Both the position numbers and the translations under genes were made by a program. A stretch of DNA of 64,000 nt. Source: Variovorax paradoxus. GTDB taxonomy: Bacteria; Pseudomonadota; Gammaproteobacteria; Burkholderiales; Burkholderiaceae_C. Shown here one piece after another: positions 55,353-63,416 of the stretch. Where the stretch lies: assembly GCF_030815855.1 (NCBI RefSeq), contig NZ_JAUSXG010000001.1, positions 992,001 to 1,056,000 of the forward strand, in the 5' to 3' direction. Under the pieces are notes generated by a model. The model saw only the letters and a list, made by a program, of their open reading frames with translations. It was not told where the DNA came from and made no database searches. How positions within the stretch are numbered: position 1 is the first letter of the stretch; each line of letters opens with the position of its first letter.

Positions 55353-56746
55353 GCGGTTTCTGCAGCCGGTGCTTTCGGCGGCGGTGTCCGGGGCGCGAAA
55401 TCGCCCGGCTGCGGCCAGCGCATCTGCACGCGCCTTTGCACCGTATGGATGTTGTTGCGCAGCGCATAGAGCTCGTCGGCATAGGAAAGCGGCACGGCCA
55501 CCTTGTTCACCACCCGGTCGAGATCTTCGAGTTCGCTCAGCAATTCCTCGCGTCCGCCTTGCTGCGCATCGATCTTGGCTTCGATGTCGCGCAGCCGCGC
55601 ATACCAGCGGAACACGCGGCGCCGCACACGGAACTGGTAAAGCGGCGGCACCACGCGGCTCAGCGGAAGCATCAGCACCAGCAGGCCGCCGAGCACCAGC
55701 CACATGCGCTCGATCAGGTTGCTGGCCCAGAACGGCAGGTAGCGCTGCCAGAACGGCGGCGTGCCGTTGATGGCGCGGTCGCCCTCGGGGCTCACCGGCA
55801 GTTCGCTGGTGCGGGTGTTGGGGAAGTCGCGCGCGCGGTTGAACCAGCCGGCATCGCTGTGCACGCCTTGGGCGGCCTGCGCGAAGAGTTGCCGCAGCGC
55901 CGGGTGCGTTTCGTCGCGCGAGAGCATCGAGGTGGTGGCCGCGAGCAGTGTGACGTCCGAAGGCGGCAGGTCTTTCGACAGGTCGACCACGCCACGCGGC
56001 AGCGTCACTGCGGAAAGAAAGGGAAAGCGCCGCGAGTAGGCATCGGCCTGGCCGAAGTCCATCAACTTGATGTCGGGTGCGCGCAGCAGGCGCTGCACCT
56101 GCGGCGACTGCGGCGCCGAGGCCAGCACGATGGCGTCGAGCAGGCCGGCTTGCAGGGCTTCGGCCGCGGCCGCCTGTTCCAGGTTCGAGAGCTGCAGCGC
56201 ATCGGGCTCGAGATGGTTGGCCTTGAAGAGCCTTTCCATGATCTCGGGCAGGCCGCTGCCGGGCATGTCGACGTTCACGCGCAAGCCGCGCAATTGCGTG
56301 AGCGAGGTCAGCGTGGCCGTCTTGCGATCGATCTTCTGTGCGCTGTCGGCGCGATAGAAGAGCCATATCGGTTCGAAGAACAGGCTACCGAGTGACGTGA
56401 GCCCGGCTTCCTCGTCGGCCACAGGGTCGGCGCTGCCGCCGCGCACAAAGCCCACGTCGGCGCCGCCGGTGCGCAGCAGTTGCAGGTTCTCGGTCGATCC
56501 CGTGGTGGCCTTCAGTTCCACCTCGATGCCGCTGCTCTTGAGCAGCTCGGCATAACGCTTGCCGAACTGCGCATACGCGCTGCCGGTGGGGCCGGTGGCC
56601 AGCGTCACGTGCTTGGGCGGCTGCGGTTCCAGCCACCAGTAGGCGGCAATCAGCACGCCGATCACAAGGAACACGACAGGACCGGCCGAAGCGATGAGGT
56701 CGCGTATGGACAGCAGGATCAGCTTCAGCGTCTTGGGCATGGCCAT
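55349..56746 (-). CDS. TAXI-family TRAP transporter solute-binding protein with C-terminal cytoplasmic part
   Basis: This is a 465-residue membrane-tethered binding protein. After an N-terminal transmembrane anchor (about 20-38), the periplasmic TAXI domain begins HVTLATGPTGSAYAQFGKRY and contains TTGSTENLQLLRTGGADVGF and NVDMPGSGLPEIMERL. A second transmembrane segment near residues 345-368 is followed by a charged coiled-coil-like cytoplasmic tail of about 90 residues. No TRAP permease (DctQM) gene is nearby. The double membrane anchoring suggests a sensor or an adapted binding function; the ligand is unknown. I used ATG 56746; ATG at the next Met but one is also possible. Confidence 0.86.
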   Translation of the reverse strand: MAMPKTLKLILLSIRDLIASAGPVVFLVIGVLIAAYWWLEPQPPKHVTLATGPTGSAYAQFGKRYAELLKSSGIEVELKATTGSTENLQLLRTGGADVGFVRGGSADPVADEEAGLTSLGSLFFEPIWLFYRADSAQKIDRKTATLTSLTQLRGLRVNVDMPGSGLPEIMERLFKANHLEPDALQLSNLEQAAAAEALQAGLLDAIVLASAPQSPQVQRLLRAPDIKLMDFGQADAYSRRFPFLSAVTLPRGVVDLSKDLPPSDVTLLAATTSMLSRDETHPALRQLFAQAAQGVHSDAGWFNRARDFPNTRTSELPVSPEGDRAINGTPPFWQRYLPFWASNLIERMWLVLGGLLVLMLPLSRVVPPLYQFRVRRRVFRWYARLRDIEAKIDAQQGGREELLSELEDLDRVVNKVAVPLSYADELYALRNNIHTVQRRVQMRWPQPGDFAPRTPPPKAPAAETA

Positions 56747-56753
56747 GGGGAGT

Positions 56754-57803
56754 TCAACCTTTTTTAGCTGCGAGGTCGGCCGCGCAGGGAACATGCAATT
56801 CACCGATGGTGACGGAGCGTGCCGCCAGCACCGCGCGCAGGGTGGCGCGCGCCACCGCTTCGGCGGCCATGGTGCCGAGCACGGTCATGCCGGGCCTGGA
56901 TTCGGAGCCGGGGCCGTCGAGCGGAACGCGGCCCGTGGCGACCGCGAACAGCGTGTCGCCGTCGCTCATCGTGTGGACCGGGTTGATGGCGCGGGCCAGC
57001 CCGTCGTGCGCCACGCTGGCGAGGCGGTTGGCCTGCACCTTGGTCAACGCCGCGTCGGTCGCGATCACGCCGAGCGTGGTGTTGGTGCCCGCGAGCAACG
57101 GCTTGGGCGGCTCGCCGCGCAGCAGGGCCCGGCGCGTGTCGAGCAGTGCAAGGCCGTTTTCGGTGCGCGCACCGGCCACGGGCTGCGCGGTGTCGGGGTC
57201 GATCACGTCGCCCAGCGCATTGACCGCGATGAGCGCGCCCACCGTCACGCCTCCGACCGTGACCGAAGCCGTGCCGATGCCGCCCTTCATCGCGCGATGC
57301 ACGCCGAAGAGCTTGCCCACGAGCGCGCCGCTGCCGGCGCCCACGTTGCCTTCGGCCGGTGCATCGCTGCTTGCCGCATCGCAGGCTGCATAACCGGCTG
57401 CGGCGTCGGGGCGGATGCGTGCGTCGCCCATCGGCAGGTCGAACAGCACGGCTGCGGGCACGATGGGCAGGAGGCCGAAGCGCACGTCCATGCCGATGTT
57501 GCGCTCCTCGAGCCAGCGCATCGCGCCCTCGGCGGTGGCCAGGCCCCAGGCGCTGCCGCCGGCCAGCATGATGCCGTGCACCTGCTGCACCAGGTTGCCG
57601 GGCGAGAGCAGGTCGGTCTCGCGCGTGCCCGGTGCGGCGCCGCGCACGTCCACACCGGCAACAGCGCCCTCGCGGGCCAGGATCACGGTGCAGCCGGTGG
57701 GCCGGCGCGGGTCGGAGAAGTGGCCGACTTCGATGCCTGCGACATCGGTGATGGCGCCTGAGGACGAAGAAAGAGAAGAGGGTGCGGATGACGGAGCGGG
57801 CAT
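56754..57803 (-). CDS. P1 family Ntn-hydrolase (NylC/DmpA/BapA-type peptidase)
   Basis: This is a 349-residue self-processing N-terminal-nucleophile hydrolase. The expected autocleavage site is between Asn241 and Thr242 in LLAGTNTTLGVIAT, which would free Thr242 as nucleophile of the small subunit. The Thr version recalls 6-aminohexanoate-oligomer hydrolase NylC, while DmpA/BapA aminopeptidases use Ser. GGSAWGLATAEG and EGNVGAGSGALVGKL are other family blocks. The physiological substrate is unknown; beta-peptides or amide oligomers are possible. It lies 7 bases before the TAXI gene on the same strand. It has no signal peptide. Confidence 0.9.
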   Translation of the reverse strand: MPAPSSAPSSLSSSSGAITDVAGIEVGHFSDPRRPTGCTVILAREGAVAGVDVRGAAPGTRETDLLSPGNLVQQVHGIMLAGGSAWGLATAEGAMRWLEERNIGMDVRFGLLPIVPAAVLFDLPMGDARIRPDAAAGYAACDAASSDAPAEGNVGAGSGALVGKLFGVHRAMKGGIGTASVTVGGVTVGALIAVNALGDVIDPDTAQPVAGARTENGLALLDTRRALLRGEPPKPLLAGTNTTLGVIATDAALTKVQANRLASVAHDGLARAINPVHTMSDGDTLFAVATGRVPLDGPGSESRPGMTVLGTMAAEAVARATLRAVLAARSVTIGELHVPCAADLAAKKG

Positions 57804-57844
57804 GGCGGCCGATTATGGGACCGCGCCCTCTACGATAGGCCCCC

Positions 57845-59143
57845 ATGACAGTTGCAAGAAGTTTCTCCGCGGGCGGCGCCGGGCGCCACGCGGTCGTGAT
57901 CGGCGCGGGCGCCGTGGGCAGCGCGACCGCCATCGAGGCACTGCGCGCCGGCCTGCGCGTGACGGTGGTGGAGCCCGGCGAGCCGGGTGGCCCGCAGGCG
58001 ACGAGCTATGGCAATGCGGGCTGGTTGTCCTCGCATTCCGTGGTGCCGCCCGCGTTGCCCGGTGCGTGGCGCAAGGTGCCCGGCTGGCTGGCCGATCCGC
58101 TGGGGCCACTCGCGCTGCGCTGGCGCTATCTGCCGCGAGCCATGCCGTGGCTGCTGCGCTACCTGGCTTCTGGATGGACCGAGGCGCGCGTGCAGCGCAC
58201 CGCCGATGCCTTGCGCACGCTGCTCGCCGATGCGCCGGCGCTGCACGCCCGGCTGGCCGCCGAGGCCGGCGTGCCGCAGCTCATCGAACAGCGCGGACTG
58301 TTGCATGCGTACCGTTCGCGCGAAGAGTTCGAGGGCGACGCGCTCGGTTGGCGCGTGCGTCGGAACACCGGCGTGCAATGGGAGGAATGGGCAGAACTCG
58401 AACTGAGGCAGCGGGAGCCCGATCTGGACGCGCGTTACACGCTCGGCATCTTCGTGCCCGAGGCCGGCCACTGTCGCAACCCTGGGGCCTATGTGGCCGC
58501 GCTGGCTCAACATGCAATCGACGCCGGTGCGCAGCGCGTGGCAGCGCGCGCCACCGGCTTTCGCATCGAGGGTGGACGATTGCGCGCGGTGCAGACGGAC
58601 GCCGGCGAAATCGCCTGCGACGCCGCGGCCATCTGTGCCGGCGCGCGCTCGGGCCCGCTCGCCGCGGCGGCCGCATCGCCGGTGCCGCTCGAAACGGAGC
58701 GCGGCTATCACGTGGTCGTCGAAGGCGCCTCGGTGGGCCCGCGCACGCCCACGATGGTGGCCGACGGCAAGCTCATCGCACATTGGATGGACGGCGGCTT
58801 GCGCGCCGCGGGCCAGGTCGAGATCGGCGGACTCGAGGCCGCGCCCGACTGGCGGCGCGCCGAGATCCTGCACCGGCACCTGCTGTCGATGTTTCCCGCG
58901 CTCGGCCAGCAGGGGCCGGATGCGGCCTCTGTGAAGCACTGGCTTGGCCACCGGCCCAGCCTGCCCGATGGCTTGCCGTGCATCGGTGCGTCCGGGGCCA
59001 GCCCGGACGTCGTGCTGGCCTTTGGGCATGGTCATGTGGGCCTGTGCGGCTCGGCGCGCACCGGCAGGCTTGCGGCGCAATTGCTCGCGGGCCTCGCGCC
59101 CGAGACGGTGCTGGCCCCTTTCGATCCCGCCCGCTTCGGCTGA
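57845..59143 (+). CDS. FAD-dependent D-amino-acid dehydrogenase-like oxidoreductase (DadA-like)
   Basis: This is a 432-residue flavoprotein of the DAO family that oxidises amines or D-amino acids and passes electrons to the membrane. The dinucleotide-binding motif GAGAVG (residues 20-25) is followed by VTVVEPGEPGGPQATSYGNA, typical of DadA-like enzymes, and the C-terminal LAFGHGHVGLCGSARTGRL is the second FAD block. The substrate is unknown; context does not help. It is divergent from the P1 peptidase, with 41 bases between starts, and both might act on unusual amino-acid compounds. Confidence 0.89.
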   Translation: MTVARSFSAGGAGRHAVVIGAGAVGSATAIEALRAGLRVTVVEPGEPGGPQATSYGNAGWLSSHSVVPPALPGAWRKVPGWLADPLGPLALRWRYLPRAMPWLLRYLASGWTEARVQRTADALRTLLADAPALHARLAAEAGVPQLIEQRGLLHAYRSREEFEGDALGWRVRRNTGVQWEEWAELELRQREPDLDARYTLGIFVPEAGHCRNPGAYVAALAQHAIDAGAQRVAARATGFRIEGGRLRAVQTDAGEIACDAAAICAGARSGPLAAAAASPVPLETERGYHVVVEGASVGPRTPTMVADGKLIAHWMDGGLRAAGQVEIGGLEAAPDWRRAEILHRHLLSMFPALGQQGPDAASVKHWLGHRPSLPDGLPCIGASGASPDVVLAFGHGHVGLCGSARTGRLAAQLLAGLAPETVLAPFDPARFG

Positions 59144-59168
59144 TGCCGAGCTTGCTGCGTGGAACGGC

Positions 59169-59636
59169 TCAGCGGTAGCTTTGGTAGACGCGGCTGCCGC
59201 CGTCGGCCAGCACCAGCAGAACGTCGTAGGGATCGTGCCGGTCGCCATAAGCGGCGCCGTCCATGCCCGGCGAGCCGACCGGCATGCCCGGCACGGCCAG
59301 GCCGACGGCCTTGGGCTTTTCTCGCAACAGCCGGTGCACCTCGCGCGCGGGCACGTGGCCTTCGAGTGCATAGCCGCCGACGAGGCCGGTGTGGCACGAG
59401 CCCAGCTTGGCCGGCACGCCGAGCCGTGCGCGCGCGGCATCGTTGCCGTTGTCGTGCACGCGGGTTGCGAAGCCGTTCGCGTCGAGATGCTTCACCCAAT
59501 CCTGGCAGCAACCGCAGTTCGGGTCTTTCCATATCTCGACCATCGGCGCGGCAGCCGATGCGGCCAGCGGCCATGCCACCGTGGATGCGAGCGCCAGCAT
59601 CGGGCCGGCGCGCAGAAGAAGGGTGCGTCTTTGCAT
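59169..59636 (-). CDS. DUF411 domain exported protein
   Basis: This is a 155-residue exported protein of the DUF411 family. The signal peptide ends near ASAAAP (about residue 30), preceded by paired arginines (MQRRTLLLRAGPM), so Tat export is possible. The conserved motif EIWKDPNCGCCQDWVKHL (about 34-51) carries CGCC at 41-44, and SCHTGLVGGYALEGHVPA follows. Family members are often found with copper-resistance genes and are thought to bind metal. None of those genes is adjacent here. It converges with the DadA-like gene. Confidence 0.9.
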   Translation of the reverse strand: MQRRTLLLRAGPMLALASTVAWPLAASAAAPMVEIWKDPNCGCCQDWVKHLDANGFATRVHDNGNDAARARLGVPAKLGSCHTGLVGGYALEGHVPAREVHRLLREKPKAVGLAVPGMPVGSPGMDGAAYGDRHDPYDVLLVLADGGSRVYQSYR

Positions 59637-59647
59637 GCGGATTCTCC

Positions 59648-59929
59648 TCAGGATGATGCCAGCTGGGCCCGGGCCTTGTCGACCCACACCTGCAGGTTGT
59701 CGAGCAGGTCTTTCTGGCTGAACGAACAGCTTTCTTCGCTGAACAGCGCGCTCGATTCGAGCCGGTCGAGCAGGTTCAGCAGCACGTCCCCATAGCGCGG
59801 GGGCAGAGTGCCGAGCAAGTCCGTGCTGGCACGGGCTTCGTTCGACAGCGCGGTGGCCGAGCCGCCGCCGCCTTGCAATGCCGCGATGCGGCTGCCGATG
59901 CTCTCGAGTTGCCGTGCGGCGGTGTTCAT
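59648..59929 (-). CDS. Small uncharacterised protein (93 aa) before GDPD
   Basis: I do not recognise this 93-residue protein. It has no signal peptide or membrane segment. A helix-forming N-terminus (ARQLESIGSRIAALQ) is followed by a Gly-rich break, a serine/alanine stretch and an acidic helical C-terminus with one cysteine (EESCSFSQKDLLDNLQVWVD). The start ATG 59929 overlaps the GDPD stop by 4 bases, so it is co-translated with GDPD and DUF1439. It may be a small partner or structural factor of that operon. Confidence 0.75.
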   Translation of the reverse strand: MNTAARQLESIGSRIAALQGGGGSATALSNEARASTDLLGTLPPRYGDVLLNLLDRLESSALFSEESCSFSQKDLLDNLQVWVDKARAQLASS

Positions 59930-60918
59930 GGCAATTCCTTTCCGGGTGGGGGCAGCGAGAGGCCGCGTTCGCGCATCAGGTCGCGCAGCACGTCGGGGTA
60001 GTCGGTAATGAGGCCGTCCACGCCCCAGTCCATCAGCCGCAGCATGTCGGCGCGCTGGTTCACGGTCCATGGCAGCACCTTGAAGCCGAGCGCTTGCGCC
60101 TCCTTGAGGGCCGCCGGGGTCAGGTCGTTGTAGGCCGGCGACCAGGTTACCTGCGCGCCCGGCTTGCCGGCGGCGGCCTTGACCAGCTGCGGCGTCGAAG
60201 AAAAATCGGCTGCGTTGAGGCCGGCCGCCCAGCGGCTGTCCTTGAGCGTGCGCGCGGAGCTCAGATAGGCGCGCGGCAGCTGCGGCGCGAGCTGGCCGGC
60301 CAGCGCGAGCGTGCGCCAGTCGAAGCTTTGGAGGGTCACTCGGCCGGCCATCTGCGCCTTGTCGATCTCCGCGAGCAGCGCGCGCACCATCGGCTCGGGC
60401 GCGGCGGTCTCGTCGGGCCGGGTCGGGTCGATCTTGGTTTCGATATTGAAGCGCACCGTGGCCGCCGCAGCGCCGCGTGCGCGCACATGGTCGAACAGCG
60501 CAGCCAAGGTAGGAATGCGCTCGCCGTCGCGCGGTTGCTGCAGCGCGAACTGCTTGGCGTAGTTGCTCGTGGGGTTCAGGCGGCCCACGTCGTAGCTCTG
60601 AAGCTGCGCCAGCGTCAGAGAACGGACCGTGGCGCCGCTCTTTGGAGCGAGCCACGCGCCGTTGGCATCGCGCGTGTGGTCGGGGTTGAGCGCGGTGTCG
60701 TGCGAGATGACGACCACGCCGTCGGCCGTGAGCCCGATGTCGAGCTCGAGCGTGGTCACGCCCAGGTCGATGGCCTTGGAGAATGCCGCCAGCGTGTTCT
60801 CGGGCGCCAGGCCGCGCCCGCCGCGATGGGCCTGCAGGTCGAAGTGCTGCTTGGCCGTGGGGAGAATCGCCGCGCAGCCCGCGACAAGCAAAGCGGCGGC
60901 GAGCAGTGCGTATTTCAT
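59926..60918 (-). CDS. Glycerophosphodiester phosphodiesterase lipoprotein
   Basis: This is a 330-residue enzyme that hydrolyses glycerophosphodiesters to glycerol-3-phosphate and an alcohol. It has a lipobox LVAGC (Cys15), so it is periplasmic and membrane-attached. The catalytic blocks are LQAHRGGRGLAPENTLAAF (His and Arg), TTLELDIGLTADGVVVISHD (acid residues and His) and the final WTVNQRADMLRLMDWGVDG with DGLITDYPD. It starts with an ATGA overlap with the DUF1439 gene. A role in phospholipid turnover is likely. Confidence 0.93.
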   Translation of the reverse strand: MKYALLAAALLVAGCAAILPTAKQHFDLQAHRGGRGLAPENTLAAFSKAIDLGVTTLELDIGLTADGVVVISHDTALNPDHTRDANGAWLAPKSGATVRSLTLAQLQSYDVGRLNPTSNYAKQFALQQPRDGERIPTLAALFDHVRARGAAAATVRFNIETKIDPTRPDETAAPEPMVRALLAEIDKAQMAGRVTLQSFDWRTLALAGQLAPQLPRAYLSSARTLKDSRWAAGLNAADFSSTPQLVKAAAGKPGAQVTWSPAYNDLTPAALKEAQALGFKVLPWTVNQRADMLRLMDWGVDGLITDYPDVLRDLMRERGLSLPPPGKELP

Positions 60919-61496
60919 TTCAGCTGCACCTTGATGCCGTCGTCCTGCACCGTGATGTCGCCGATCTCGTAGGTCTTGCGTCCGACCGTGAGCTCGTCGG
61001 CCGTAAAGCTGCGCAGCACCTGCCCCTGAAGCAGTTCCTGCGCCACCACCGCGCCGATCTTCTGCAGGCGTTCCGCGTCGCGGCCTTCCACGCCCTGCAG
61101 CTCGAGGCGTTCGGCCTTGGGCTGGTCGAGCCGCAGCGCGCGCGTGGCGGCGTCGTAGCGCAGCGCGCTGCTGACCGACACCACGCCCTGCACCGGCGAG
61201 GCGGCCAGCAACGGGCTCGCAATGGTCAGCGTGGCCGTGATGGCCGCGCGGTTGCCGCGCGCGTCGAGGCCCAACTGCGGATCGCGCAGGCCGACCATGA
61301 AGATTTCCGCATAGCGCTCGGCCACCGGAAAGCGCCTGGCGATCTGCGTTTGCAGTTCGTCGCGGGTCGCGGTGTATTCGCTGGTAAAAAAGTTGAAGCC
61401 GGCCAGCGCCGAGAGCGGCGACTGCAGGGCCGCGGCGCCCAGGAGAGCGCGCAGCATCCAGCGGCGGGACGGGAAGGGCAGGGGGCGGATTTGCAT
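60915..61496 (-). CDS. DUF1439 family exported protein
   Basis: This is a 193-residue protein with an arginine-rich N-terminus (PSRRWMLRALLGAAAL) and a signal sequence cleaved near SALAGF; the RRWML arrangement might allow Tat export. The rest, with ATRDELQTQIARRFPVAERYA and LTVGRKTYEIGDITVQDDGI, matches DUF1439, related to lipid-binding YceB-type domains. The function is unknown; lipid binding in the periplasm fits the coupling to GDPD. It is the first gene of a three-gene operon. Confidence 0.88.
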   Translation of the reverse strand: MQIRPLPFPSRRWMLRALLGAAALQSPLSALAGFNFFTSEYTATRDELQTQIARRFPVAERYAEIFMVGLRDPQLGLDARGNRAAITATLTIASPLLAASPVQGVVSVSSALRYDAATRALRLDQPKAERLELQGVEGRDAERLQKIGAVVAQELLQGQVLRSFTADELTVGRKTYEIGDITVQDDGIKVQLK

Positions 61497-61645
61497 ACTT
61501 TTCGGAGCTTGCCACAGCCTGCATGGTTCCGGCGGGTCGGAGGAGTTCCCGATGCCCAGCCGCGCAAGTTGCCCGCGCTGCTATGCGAACAGGAAAATCT
61601 CCTACGCCGCGATGGCGCAGGGGAGGCCACGTTCAAGGCTTCCGC

Positions 61646-62626
61646 ATGAAAAAAAGACGAACGATGCAGGGTGCCACGCGAATCGGTATTTCTGGCTGGC
61701 GCTATGCGCCCTGGCGGGGGCGCTTTTATCCGAAAGGCCTGGCGCAGCGGCTCGAACTCGACTTTGCCTCGCGCATGCTGCCCACCATCGAGATCAACGG
61801 CTCGTTCTATTCGCTGCAGCGTCCCGTGTCGTACCAGGCGTGGCACGACGCGACGCCGGATGATTTCGTGTTTGCGGTGAAGGGGCCGCGCTACATCACC
61901 CACAACTTGAGGCTCAAGGAGCCGCGCACGGCGCTGGCCAACTTTTTCGCGTCGGGTGTGTTCGCCCTCCGTTCCAAGCTGGGCCCAATCCTGTGGCAGT
62001 TGCCGCCGTCCTTTGTCTACCACGCCGATCGCCTCGACGAGTTTCTGGCGCTGTTGCCGAGAGACGGCCGGTCCGCCCTTGCGCTGGCGCGGCAGCACAA
62101 CGAGAAACTGGACGACGACCGCGCGTTTCTGAAGGTGCCCGCGAAACTCCAGATCCGGCATGCGATGGAAGTGCGGCATGCGAGCTTCGAAAATCCGGAT
62201 TTCATCGCGATGCTGCGCCGGCATGGTGTCGCGCTGGTCGTCGCCGACACGGCGGGGCGCTGGCCGCTGCTCGAAGACTTGTGCGCCGATTTCGTCTACA
62301 TGCGGCTGCATGGCGACAAGGAGCTCTATGCGAGCGGCTACAGCGACGAAGCGCTCGACCGTTGGGCAGAGCGCATCGATGCCTGGCGCCACGGGCGGCA
62401 GGTGAAGAACGCAAGGCTGGCCGATCCCTCGCGTCTGCAGACACGCAAAAAGGGGCGCGACGTGTACTGCTACTTCGACAACGACGTGAAGGTGCACGCG
62501 CCCTACGATGCCGCGCACCTCGCAGCCCGGCTCGGCGTGGCCACCGGTCTCGGATCCGACGACAACTTCGATCCGCCGCCCGGCGTGGCCGTGCGCAAAC
62601 GTGCGAGGGCGCAGGGCCGCAAGTAG
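61646..62626 (+). CDS. DUF72 family protein
   Basis: This is a 326-residue TIM-barrel protein of the DUF72 family, function unknown. Blocks are RIGISGWRYAPWRGRFYPKGL (cited in part as ISGWRYAPWRGRFYP), IEINGSFYSLQRP, FVFAVKGPRYITHNLRL, FVYMRLHGDKELYASGYS and the terminal DVYCYFDNDVKVHAPYDA. The Arg-rich C-terminus is extra. I used ATG 61646; ATG 61664 (MQGATRIG) is also possible. The upstream 149 bases hold nothing I can identify apart from a promoter. It is divergent from the DUF1439 operon. Confidence 0.9.
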   Translation: MKKRRTMQGATRIGISGWRYAPWRGRFYPKGLAQRLELDFASRMLPTIEINGSFYSLQRPVSYQAWHDATPDDFVFAVKGPRYITHNLRLKEPRTALANFFASGVFALRSKLGPILWQLPPSFVYHADRLDEFLALLPRDGRSALALARQHNEKLDDDRAFLKVPAKLQIRHAMEVRHASFENPDFIAMLRRHGVALVVADTAGRWPLLEDLCADFVYMRLHGDKELYASGYSDEALDRWAERIDAWRHGRQVKNARLADPSRLQTRKKGRDVYCYFDNDVKVHAPYDAAHLAARLGVATGLGSDDNFDPPPGVAVRKRARAQGRK

Positions 62627-62648
62627 CCGCGGAGCGGCGCCTGCCGCC

Positions 62649-63416
62649 TCAGTCGTGCAGTGACGAGAGAAACTGCTTCAACTCGGCCGTCTGTGGATTG
62701 CCGAACAACTCCGCCGGCGGCCCCATTTCGTGCACGCGGCCCTGGTGCATGAAGATCAGGCGGTCGCTCACCTTGCGTGCAAAGCTCATTTCGTGCGTGA
62801 CCATCAGGAGCGTCATGCCTTCGTCGGCCAGCGACTCCACCACGCGCAGCACGTCGCCCACCAGTTCGGGGTCGAGCGCGGAAGTGATTTCGTCGCACAG
62901 CAGCACCGCCGGCTCCATCGCCAACGCGCGCGCAATGGCCACGCGCTGCTGCTGGCCGCCCGAAAGCTGGTCGGGCATGGCGTCGAACTTCTCGGCCAGG
63001 CCCACGCGCTCGAGCAGCTTGCGCGCTTGCGACGCCGCCTCCAGGCTGCTGCGCTTCTTCACCAGCGTGGGTGCGAGCATCACGTTCCTGCCGACCGTGA
63101 GATGCGGAAACAGGTTGAAGCTCTGGAAGATCATGCCCACGCGCTGGCGCAGCTCGCGCATGGCCATCGCGCTTTCGTGCAGCAGCGGCTTGCCGTCCAC
63201 CGTGAGCGAGCCTTCCTGGAACGCCTCGAGCCCGTTGATGCAGCGCAGCAGCGTGCTCTTGCCCGAGCCGCTCTTGCCGATGATGGCGATGACCTCGCCG
63301 CGTTTCACTTCGAGATCGATGCCCTTGAGCACCTCGTTGGCGCCGTACGATTTGCGCAGCGCCGTCACGCGCACGATCGGCGCGGCGGAAGTCTGGGGTT
63401 CAAGCACGGCGGCCAT
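62649..63416 (-). CDS. Polar amino-acid ABC transporter ATP-binding protein
   Basis: This is a 255-residue ATPase of the GlnQ/HisP group. Walker A is IGKSGSGKSTLLRCINGLE (about residues 46-64), the signature LSGGQQQRVAIARAL, Walker B AVLLCDEITSALDPELV, and the switch His in MVTHEMSFA. It works with a histidine/glutamine-type permease and a periplasmic binding protein to import polar amino acids. The start overlaps the permease gene by 17 bases. The binding protein must lie outside the window on the right. Confidence 0.93.
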   Translation of the reverse strand: MAAVLEPQTSAAPIVRVTALRKSYGANEVLKGIDLEVKRGEVIAIIGKSGSGKSTLLRCINGLEAFQEGSLTVDGKPLLHESAMAMRELRQRVGMIFQSFNLFPHLTVGRNVMLAPTLVKKRSSLEAASQARKLLERVGLAEKFDAMPDQLSGGQQQRVAIARALAMEPAVLLCDEITSALDPELVGDVLRVVESLADEGMTLLMVTHEMSFARKVSDRLIFMHQGRVHEMGPPAELFGNPQTAELKQFLSSLHD

